NCBI GenBank assembly: GCA_900754955.1
Contig: CAAEEV010000103.1
Coordinates: 1-10,963, forward strand
Source: Eggerthellaceae bacterium
Lineage (GTDB): Bacteria; Actinomycetota; Coriobacteriia; Coriobacteriales; Eggerthellaceae
Reading direction: 5' to 3'
Length of the DNA: 10,963 bases
The notes below the pieces were generated by a model. That model ran no database searches. It was not told where the DNA came from and worked only from the letters and a program-made list of their open reading frames with translations. A program made the translations under genes and the position numbers. Below, piece by piece: positions 5,603 to 10,963 of this stretch. How positions within the stretch are numbered: the stretch's first letter is position 1; each line of letters opens with the position of its first letter.

Positions 5603-8310
5603 CGGCTTCTCCTTTCGCAACACGGAACGACACAGTAGGCGCAGGCCTGCTTTGAGGCGGGCGCGGGCGCGATCTCGCCGCGCATGAGAGCCTCGACCGA
5701 CGGCCTGATCGCCTCCTCCACCGCATCGAGGAAACGATCGAAGTTCATCTCGACGCGCGATGATTTCTTCGTGAAAGCATCGACATCGTAGGCGGCGGGA
5801 TCGAACGAACCTGCCGCGAAATCGCCATCCGTCTTCGCACGGTAGCCGAGGTAGAGCGCGCCCGCACACGCGTAGTCGTCGAATCGCGCGCGGAGCGCCT
5901 GCGCGTAGATGAGCGCCTGCACCTTGGGAGGAAGCGCGAGCGCATCGGGATCGTCGTCTTCCGCGAAACCCGCCGCATGCCCCGCAGTCTTCCCCTTATA
6001 GTCGAGCACGACGAAGCGCTTGGCTTCCTCATCCACGTCGACGCGGTCGGCGCGGCCGTTGAGGCGCGCACCCGCGTAATCGATGCCGTCGTCGGGCACG
6101 ATGGGCACCTCATGCGCTCGCACCGCAAAACCCGCCGGCAGCTGCGCCTGCCGTGCGAGCGACGCGCGCAGCTGCTCGCGCAGCGCCTCGACCTCGAGAC
6201 GCTCGGCTCCCGTCGCGGGGGCGAGACGATTGCCGACGCGCTCGCGCTGAGCAGCGAGCACCTCGTCGAACACCTCGTCGAACAGCGGAGCCGTCGCATC
6301 CCACGTCGCGGCGTCGAGACTCGCTATGCCACGCGTGGCAAGCGCATCGAAGAACGCTGCGAACGCCTCGTGGGCGAACGAGCCGAACTCGCGCGGGCCG
6401 AACTCCTCGTCGAGCTCGGCAAGCCCGATGCGCCGCTCCACGAACCAACGGTAGGGGCAACCGAGATACGCCTCGATGGCCGACGGCGACAGAACGGGAA
6501 CCGCCCGACCCCCCTCGCTCACCGTACGCACGAACGAACCGAGCGAAAGCGACGAGAGCACGCCGCGCTGCGGGACCGGCAGGCGCGTCGCGTTGCACGG
6601 CGCCTCAAAGCAGCTGCCGAGCCCCTCCACGAGGTGCTCCTCGCCGAAGGAACGGCCGATGCGGCGCATGAGCGCCTCAAGCTGCGTCTCCTCGGGATCG
6701 GCCTCGACATCCTCCTCGGCAAGCGCAGGCGTAAGCACCGCCGCAAGCTCCTCGAGCAGAAACGACGGGTACGCCTCCTCCTGCGCCTCGGTGCGCAACG
6801 GAAAGACGCACGTGAACCGCATGCGCGCCGCGCTCTCCGCCGCTGCGAAGGCCTGACGCAGCTCGTCGAGCCGCGGGCGCTCCTCGGGAAGCCCGAGCTT
6901 CTCGGCAAGCGCGTCAAGCGCCGTGCGGGGCGATGCCGCGCTGAGGGCACCGTCCGACACGTCGGCGATCAACACGAGGTCGAAGCTGTCTGCGCCGAGC
7001 ACGCCCATGTCGGACAGCGGGGCGAAGAGTACCTGGGGAGGCGTACCGGCGTCGCCCGTGTCGAGAGACACCTGCACCGAAGACGCCGCTGCCGCTTCAG
7101 CCGCATCCGCATCGGCAGATCCCGTCGCACGCGCCGCCGCGTACCAGTCGGCGAGTACGGTTGCCGCCGCGCTTTCGACGAAGCGCAGCTGAGCGGGCAT
7201 GCCCTCGATTGCGGGCGAAAGTGCTGCGAGCGCATCCGATGCCAGCTCCGCCCCCGATGCGCCACCTGCAAGACGCTCGAATAGCGCAAAGGCATCCGAC
7301 TGCCCGCGCAGGAGCTCGCGTGCGTCATCGCACGTGAGCAGCCGATCGGCGCGAAGCCGCTTGTTGAGCGCCTCGGCCGCCGTCGGATGCAGGCCGGCGT
7401 AGCGCGTGTAGGCGAAATCGGTTGCCGCATCGAGCCAGTGGGCATCGCCTTCCACGAGCTTGCGCGCAGCCGCAAGGGCGCGTCCCAGCTGCGTGCGCGC
7501 GAACGGCAGCGCGCCGCGCACACCGCACGTCACGCCGCGCGCCTCCAGCTCGGGAGCAAGTGTCGCAAAAAGCGCAAGCGGATCGGGAGCGAGCACCACA
7601 GCCGTGCGCGGCGTGCCGTGCGGGGCCGCCTCGCCACCCGCGAGGAACGCACTCAGCTCCTCCTCGATCATCGGTGTCGCCGCCGTCGCACCCGCGGGAA
7701 GCAGCAGACCGCACGTGACGCCATCGGGCAGCGGCTCAACGCGTGCGGGCGACGCATCAAGCCCCGCGCATCCGAGACGCTCGAACAGCAGGCGAAACGC
7801 GGGCGACAGCGTTGCGGGCTCAGCAAGCTCCATGCGCCCCACCGCGCTTGCGGGAACGACATCGGAAAGGAGCAGCGCCGCCTCAGACGCTTCCACGCGC
7901 CCCGCTGCGTCCAAACGCGCGCGATAGACCTCCGCAAGATCAAGCACCGCCGCTTCCGCGGGAGCGAGCGCATCGCGCGGGTCGTCAGCGATGTTCGGCG
8001 CGGGTTGCGGCAGCAGGCCCGTCGTGCGCGCGAAAAAGCGGGCGAGCAGCCGCGCCGTACCGAGCGTCGGCGCGAACACCTGGTGGTCTTCGAGAAGCGC
8101 GCGCACGGTAAGCACGCGTTCCTGTGCGTTCACAAGTACACGGCCGTCGCCCCACACGCCCCACAGATCGGCGACGAGCGCGAAGGGCGCCGTATGTGCC
8201 ACTCCGAGCGCAGCACCGCCGCTGCGGGCATGCGCACGCTGAGCGGAAAGCGCGCGCCTCATGTTCGGATACACGAGCGTTACGCGTCCTGCGCCTCGCT
8301 GCTCAACCAT
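5599..8310 (-). CDS. addB: ATP-dependent nuclease subunit B (AddB-like, RexB-like)
   Basis: This is the partner of AddA, expected to supply the second nuclease and Chi recognition. The C-terminal third shows a RecB-type nuclease with an iron-sulfur staple: YLGCPYRWF with C618, GSFAHEAF, a GRADRVD segment, D770-Y-K772 (LDYKG), and C-terminal Cys at 890, 893 and 897/898. The N-terminal part is a degenerate helicase fold; VTLVYPNMRRALSAQ resembles the region just after Walker A in B. subtilis AddB. The Walker A motif itself is absent, and an in-frame stop at 8349-8347 prevents an upstream extension that would supply it. At 903 residues it is well short of the B. subtilis protein (about 1166). 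ATG 8310 is preferred over ATG 8337 because GAGGAG lies 7 nt upstream. The gene is directly followed by addA with a 4-nt overlap. The subunit identity is clear; the divergent N-terminus makes 'AddB-like' the safest wording. Confidence 0.92.
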   Translation of the reverse strand: MVEQRGAGRVTLVYPNMRRALSAQRAHARSGGAALGVAHTAPFALVADLWGVWGDGRVLVNAQERVLTVRALLEDHQVFAPTLGTARLLARFFARTTGLLPQPAPNIADDPRDALAPAEAAVLDLAEVYRARLDAAGRVEASEAALLLSDVVPASAVGRMELAEPATLSPAFRLLFERLGCAGLDASPARVEPLPDGVTCGLLLPAGATAATPMIEEELSAFLAGGEAAPHGTPRTAVVLAPDPLALFATLAPELEARGVTCGVRGALPFARTQLGRALAAARKLVEGDAHWLDAATDFAYTRYAGLHPTAAEALNKRLRADRLLTCDDARELLRGQSDAFALFERLAGGASGAELASDALAALSPAIEGMPAQLRFVESAAATVLADWYAAARATGSADADAAEAAAASSVQVSLDTGDAGTPPQVLFAPLSDMGVLGADSFDLVLIADVSDGALSAASPRTALDALAEKLGLPEERPRLDELRQAFAAAESAARMRFTCVFPLRTEAQEEAYPSFLLEELAAVLTPALAEEDVEADPEETQLEALMRRIGRSFGEEHLVEGLGSCFEAPCNATRLPVPQRGVLSSLSLGSFVRTVSEGGRAVPVLSPSAIEAYLGCPYRWFVERRIGLAELDEEFGPREFGSFAHEAFAAFFDALATRGIASLDAATWDATAPLFDEVFDEVLAAQRERVGNRLAPATGAERLEVEALREQLRASLARQAQLPAGFAVRAHEVPIVPDDGIDYAGARLNGRADRVDVDEEAKRFVVLDYKGKTAGHAAGFAEDDDPDALALPPKVQALIYAQALRARFDDYACAGALYLGYRAKTDGDFAAGSFDPAAYDVDAFTKKSSRVEMNFDRFLDAVEEAIRPSVEALMRGEIAPAPASKQACAYCVVPCCERRSR
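5609..5614 (-). promoter_or_regulatory. addA ribosome binding site inside the addB 3' end
   Basis: AAGGAG on the minus strand lies 6 nt before ATG 5602, within the last codons of addB. Together with the ATGA stop/start overlap (5602-5599) it fixes the addA start and argues for stoichiometric AddB and AddA synthesis from one mRNA. Confidence 0.8.
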
Positions 8311-8512
8311 GGCTCCACTCCTCTCCTTCTGAATCATCCTGAAAGCCTACCACCCTCTGCACGCACGCCGTTCCTCAACCGCACGTCCGCAGAAAAGAAC
8401 TGCGCGACATCCCCGCCGCGCCGCTCGGCAGCAGCGCACCGTCGCATCCGGCGCGCCGCCGCACCAAAACGTTGCACGCCGAGCCTGCCCCGCATACGCA
8501 CCACACGCCCGA
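8311..8512. other. Gap between the Sel1-repeat gene and addB
   Basis: This 202-bp GC-rich stretch contains no gene that I can support. It includes a 10-bp palindrome (CGGCGCGCCG at 8449-8458). I found no convincing -35/-10 pair for addB, no hairpin with a T-run after the Sel1 gene, and no actinobacterial-type SOS box (CGAAC-N4-GTTCG-like). The addBA promoter is presumably here, or addBA is read through from the HIRAN-Sel1 unit. Confidence 0.4.
8318..8323 (-). promoter_or_regulatory. Ribosome binding site that fixes the addB start at 8310
   Basis: GAGGAG on the minus strand lies 7 nt before ATG 8310. The alternative ATG at 8337 has no comparable site, so the shorter protein is favoured by nine residues. 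Confidence 0.6.
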
Positions 8513-9463
8513 TCAGTACGCGCCGCTCAGCTCCTGACGCATACGCGCGACCCCGCGGCGCGCCTCGGCAAGCGAGCGCTTGCAGCCCCAGCTTCCCGCG
8601 TCGAACGCCTCCGCAAGGTGCGCCGCCGCATGCTCGTACCACCGCAGAGCGCGCTCGAAACTCAGCTCGCAACCGCACCCCCAGGCGCAGCAGCGCGCAA
8701 GCCGCAGCGCCGTCTCGCCCGCCAGCTCGCTGTCGACCTCGGCATCGGCAGCCAGCATGTCGACGGCCCTCAGGTAGAGCGCCACGGCACGCGCATCGCC
8801 ACACGCGCCCGCCGCCTCGCGCACAAGCTTGTCGCCGAGAAGCACGCAGGCACACGGCGAGCCCTGCTCGACCGCACGTACCAGCCACGCGTACGCGCGG
8901 TCGGCGGGATGCGCGCTCGCCGCATGAGCCGCACGCTCCTCGAGCGCCCCGCGCCAGTACGCCCCCGCGCAGCGATCCGCTTCGTAGAGCTCGGCCAGAC
9001 ACAGGCAGGCGCCTGCATGCCCCCGCACCGCGGCGTGGAGATAGAGGATCTCCGCCGCCTGCCAGCATGCGATGCGACGGTCCGCCTCGCGGCGCGCACC
9101 GTCGCAGGAGCGTGCCTCTCCCGCGTAGCGGCTCGCAAGCTCGAACGCGCGCTCGCCGCCCTCGTCGGGCCCTGCAGGATACGCGCCGACGAACACCCGC
9201 CCGCCCTGGGCGCCCGCGCGACCGTCGTAGACGGGCTCGGTCACCCAGATGCGCGGCAGGCGCTCGGCCTGCTCGCCGCCGCGGTGATCCACCGCGAAAA
9301 CGGGAGTGCGCTCGCGGCGTTGCCGCCAACGCTTCCCGCGCAGAGACCGCGGAAGGAGGCTCGTCTCGGCGCCGCCGTTGGCGCGGCGCGCACTCGGCCC
9401 GCCGAACAGCGCGTACGCCGCGCGCTCGCCCGCGGAAACCCGTACCGCTGCTGCACTAGTCAT
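8513..9463 (-). CDS. Cys-rich Sel1-repeat protein
   Basis: The 316-aa protein has an Arg/Gly-rich, probably disordered N-terminal part (1-105), then alpha-helical repeats of the Sel1 (TPR-like) type. Recognisable units are around 135-168 (AAVRGHAGACLCLAELYEADRCAG), 186-222 (AYAWLVRAVEQGSPCACVLLGDK) and 247-283 (ALRLARCC then ALRWYEHAAAHLAEAFDAG). Sel1 repeats act as protein-protein scaffolds; no enzyme domain is seen. There are 13 cysteines, including C258-C259-x3-C263-x-C265, which is unusual for a cytoplasmic Sel1 protein and could bind metal. There is no signal peptide, so disulfide-stabilised secretion as in Helicobacter Hcp proteins is unlikely. The start overlaps the end of the HIRAN gene by 8 nt (ATGACTAG), with a G-rich GGGGGTG about 7 nt upstream, so the two are probably translationally coupled and may act together. 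The competing ORF in another minus-strand frame (9329-8334) is Arg/Gly-rich without domain features. Confidence 0.82.
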   Translation of the reverse strand: MTSAAAVRVSAGERAAYALFGGPSARRANGGAETSLLPRSLRGKRWRQRRERTPVFAVDHRGGEQAERLPRIWVTEPVYDGRAGAQGGRVFVGAYPAGPDEGGERAFELASRYAGEARSCDGARREADRRIACWQAAEILYLHAAVRGHAGACLCLAELYEADRCAGAYWRGALEERAAHAASAHPADRAYAWLVRAVEQGSPCACVLLGDKLVREAAGACGDARAVALYLRAVDMLAADAEVDSELAGETALRLARCCAWGCGCELSFERALRWYEHAAAHLAEAFDAGSWGCKRSLAEARRGVARMRQELSGAY

Positions 9464-9878
9464 CGAGGAACACCCCCATTTCGATGCACGTCCACCCGTC
9501 GATGCGGCGGGTGTGAAACGCGCGCCCGTACACGTGCTTGCCGCCGTCCATCAGGCGGGCCACGATCTCGTTGTACTCGCACGACACGTAACCGAGGCGC
9601 CTTCCGCGCGCGTCGCGCACGCGCACCGCCCAGGGATCGTAGGCGTTGCCCCCGTCACGCTCGAACACGAGCGGCATCCCGACGCACAGATCGCGCGCAG
9701 CTTCCTCGACGCCCGGGACGTGGCGCGTTCCCGCAATGCTCGTGCCGTCGACGAGGCAGATCTCGCGGTGCGCGGCGGCGCCCGACACGCCCGCTGCCGC
9801 GCTCGCCAGTGCGCGCGTCCGCACCGCATCGCACGGGCGAGCCTGCGCACTCTTCTCGAACGTGATGATGCTTGCCAT
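9456..9878 (-). CDS. Stand-alone HIRAN-domain protein
   Basis: The 140-aa protein carries one HIRAN domain in its C-terminal two thirds (about 46-130). SIAGTRHVPG (47-56) is followed by a VGMPLVFERDGGNAYDPWAV segment (66-85), with the typical R-x3-N-x2-D core at R74, N78 and D81, then RRLGYVSCEYNEIVARLMDGG (93-113). In eukaryotes HIRAN is fused to SNF2 helicases such as HLTF and Rad5, where it binds 3' ssDNA ends; bacterial stand-alone members are poorly characterised. The first 40 residues are Ala-rich and unremarkable. ATG 9878 is chosen because AAAGGAA lies just upstream; the longer reading from 9911 lacks a ribosome site. It heads a two-gene unit with the Sel1 protein and is divergent from a WYL regulator. 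A role at damaged or foreign DNA ends is plausible, but the sequence does not prove it. Confidence 0.88.
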   Translation of the reverse strand: MASIITFEKSAQARPCDAVRTRALASAAAGVSGAAAHREICLVDGTSIAGTRHVPGVEEAARDLCVGMPLVFERDGGNAYDPWAVRVRDARGRRLGYVSCEYNEIVARLMDGGKHVYGRAFHTRRIDGWTCIEMGVFLDD

Positions 9879-9913
9879 GGGTGGTTCCTTTCTTCTGCGA
9901 TTCCATGACACGT

Positions 9914-9919
9914 ATCATA
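9914..9919 (-). promoter_or_regulatory. Likely -10 box of the HIRAN-Sel1 promoter
   Basis: TATGAT on the minus strand (5 of 6 matches to TATAAT) lies 35 nt before the HIRAN ATG. The matching -35 position falls at about 9936-9942, within the left arm of the CTTAAGTG inverted repeat, and is a poor TTGACA match. A factor bound there could block or assist RNA polymerase. Confidence 0.45.
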
Positions 9920-9933
9920 GCGACCCACACATT

Positions 9934-9963
9934 CTTAAGTGTCCTTCACATGGGTCACTTAAG
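9934..9963. promoter_or_regulatory. Perfect inverted repeat, probable operator of the WYL regulator
   Basis: CTTAAGTG (9934-9941) and its exact reverse complement CACTTAAG (9956-9963) are separated by 14 nt, so the centres of the arms are 22 bp apart, about two helical turns, as expected for a dimeric HTH protein on one DNA face. It lies in the only AT-richer stretch of the window, between the divergent WYL regulator and the HIRAN gene, over the presumed -35 region of the latter. A second, weaker inverted pair, GACCCA (9922-9927) and TGGGTC (9951-9956), is interleaved with it. The binding protein is inferred from position. Confidence 0.55.
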
Positions 9964-9997
9964 CTCATTCTTCAAACGATTCTTCTTCCGAGCGCGT

Positions 9998-10003
9998 TAC
10001 AAT
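9998..10003 (+). promoter_or_regulatory. Possible -10 box of the WYL regulator
   Basis: TACAAT (5 of 6 matches to TATAAT) lies 50 nt before ATG 10053. A second candidate, GATAAT at 10018-10023, has GTTACA 16 nt upstream (9996-10001). I cannot choose between them; either would start transcription 25-50 bp to the right of the inverted repeat. Confidence 0.35.
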
Positions 10004-10052
10004 GAAATGCAGTGCGCGATAATGGCAGCACCGAGAGCAAGGAGCATGAGCC

Positions 10053-10963
10053 ATGGGCACCGCAACACACGGCAAAACGCCGCCACAACCCCCTGACGCA
10101 ACCTCGTCCCCCGAGCGTCAGAAGCTCAAGCTCCTCCATCTGGCGCGCATCTTCCACGAGCAGACCGACGACGCGCACGGCCTCACCATGCCCCAGATCA
10201 TCGAGCAGCTCGCCGCCTGCGGCATTCCCGCCGAACGCAAAGCCGTCTACCGTGACATCGCCGCACTGCGCGCCTTCGGGTTCGACATCGACACCCTTCC
10301 GCGCCGCCCCGTCGAGTACGCGCTCATCACGCGCACGTTCAGCCTCGCCGAGCTCCAGCTCCTCATTGACGCGGTGCAGAGCTCACGCTTCCTCACGCGC
10401 AAGCTCGCCGACGACCTCGTGAAGACCATCCGCAAACTCGGCTCCCGGCAACAGGCGAAGAAGCTCTTCCGGCACGTGCACGTCGACGGCCGCATCAAGA
10501 CGAAGAACGAGAGCGTCTACCGCAACGTCGACACCATCCAGGAGGCCATCGAGCTCAAGCGCAAGCTGAGCTTCCGCTACTTCGAATACGACCTCGCCCT
10601 GCGCGAGCGCGTGCGCCACGGCGGCGAGCCCTACGAGCGCACGCCCGTCGCGCTCATCTTCAGCGACGGATGCTATTACCTCGTCGCCTACAGCGTCGAG
10701 CACGACGTGCCGCGGGGAACGGGCGGTCTCGCCAACTTCCGCGTCGACCGCATGCGCTCGCTCATGATCCTCGACGAGCCTGCCGAGAAGAGCAGCTCCA
10801 TCGCGCGCTTCGATCCCGCCTCCTACCAGCGCAGCCTGTTCGGCATGTATCTGAGCGAGGACGCGGGCACGCCCGTGACGCTCCGCGTCAACGAACGCGC
10901 GATGAACGGCATCGTCGACCGTTTCGGCCGCACCGTGAAGGTCACGCCCGCCGAAAACGAGCA
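10053..10963 (+). CDS. HTH-WYL domain transcriptional regulator (3' end outside window)
   Basis: This is a YafY/PafBC-like DNA-binding regulator; 303 codons are in the window and the frame is still open at the edge. After a polar lead of about 20 residues, residues 21-80 form a winged HTH (ERQKLKLLHLARIF, then LTMPQIIEQLA and ERKAVYRDIAALRAFGFDI). The WYL domain is in the middle, with RTPVALIFSDGCYYLVAYS around 195-214; the eponymous Trp-Tyr-Leu reads Y208-Y209-L210 here, a common variant. It closes with LANFRVDRMRSLMIL, and a WCX-type region follows (PVTLRVNERAMNGIVDRFG). WYL domains bind ligands such as ssDNA or nucleotides in the few members studied. ATG 10053 has AAGGAG 8 nt upstream; ATG 10046 is out of frame. 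It is divergent from the HIRAN gene across an inverted repeat and likely controls itself and the HIRAN-Sel1 unit. Confidence 0.92.
   Translation, partial: MGTATHGKTPPQPPDATSSPERQKLKLLHLARIFHEQTDDAHGLTMPQIIEQLAACGIPAERKAVYRDIAALRAFGFDIDTLPRRPVEYALITRTFSLAELQLLIDAVQSSRFLTRKLADDLVKTIRKLGSRQQAKKLFRHVHVDGRIKTKNESVYRNVDTIQEAIELKRKLSFRYFEYDLALRERVRHGGEPYERTPVALIFSDGCYYLVAYSVEHDVPRGTGGLANFRVDRMRSLMILDEPAEKSSSIARFDPASYQRSLFGMYLSEDAGTPVTLRVNERAMNGIVDRFGRTVKVTPAENE

Noticed and set aside
5603..5869. N-terminal extension of AddA back to 5869
   Set aside because: It would overlap the AddB Fe-S C-terminus and has shadow composition; ATG 5602 has a good ribosome site and the ATGA overlap.
5977..7284. A 435-codon plus-strand frame opposite addB
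   Set aside because: Arg/Glu/Leu-biased shadow with no recognisable domain, overlapping the well-supported AddB nuclease region.
8311..8512. Possible SOS box or sigma-70 promoter before addB
   Set aside because: TAGGCT (8349-8344) and TTGAGG (8378-8373) are 23 nt apart, too far for a promoter, and no paired CGAAC/GTTCG half-sites were found.
8334..9329. A 331-codon minus-strand frame overlapping the Sel1 gene
   Set aside because: Gly/Arg/Ala-rich shadow with no repeats. The alternative frame has Sel1 repeats, a coupled start and a sensible stop.
7387..9459. A 690-codon plus-strand frame opposite addB and the Sel1 gene
   Set aside because: Extreme Arg/Pro/Ala composition, no motif, and it spans two real genes and the gap between them.
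9922..9956. GACCCA/TGGGTC pair as an independent terminator or riboswitch stem
   Set aside because: A six-bp stem with a 23-nt loop and no T-run is too weak. It is better regarded as part of the operator region.

Overview
This is a high-GC bacterial chromosome segment of housekeeping character. No tRNA, rRNA, CRISPR array, transposase or phage gene is visible. The G/C-ending codons, the strong GGAGG-type ribosome binding sites, and the AddAB-type rather than RecBCD-type recombination nuclease suggest a high-GC Gram-positive. An anaerobic actinobacterium of the Coriobacteriia (Eggerthellaceae-like) is the best guess. That assignment is inference from style and gene content, not from a marker gene.

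Layout. Seven of the eight genes lie on the minus strand; only the last is on the plus strand. From right to left in the minus direction they are: a small HIRAN-domain protein (9878-9456); a Cys-rich Sel1-repeat protein overlapping it by 8 nt (9463-8513); a 202-bp gap; addB (8310-5599); addA (5602-1931, joined to addB by an ATGA overlap); a hairpin; a stand-alone Rsh-type HD phosphohydrolase (1817-1275); a gene of unknown function starting with GTG 10 nt further on (1264-605); two GC-rich hairpins; and the first 182 codons of uvrC (547-1, running off the left edge). On the plus strand, an HTH-WYL regulator (10053 to the right edge) is divergent from the HIRAN gene. The 174-bp region between them is AT-richer and holds a perfect 8-bp inverted repeat, CTTAAGTG-N14-CACTTAAG.

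How the genes may work together. AddAB resects double-strand breaks to give 3' single-stranded tails, and UvrC incises bulky lesions in nucleotide excision repair. HIRAN domains are known to bind 3' ssDNA ends, and several WYL regulators sense ssDNA or control defence and DNA-damage genes. The most interesting idea in the window is therefore that the WYL regulator, the palindrome and the HIRAN-Sel1 pair form a small DNA-damage or defence module beside addBA. This is an inference from gene order and known domain properties. The many long ORFs on the opposite strand of addA, addB and the Sel1 gene are high-GC shadows.
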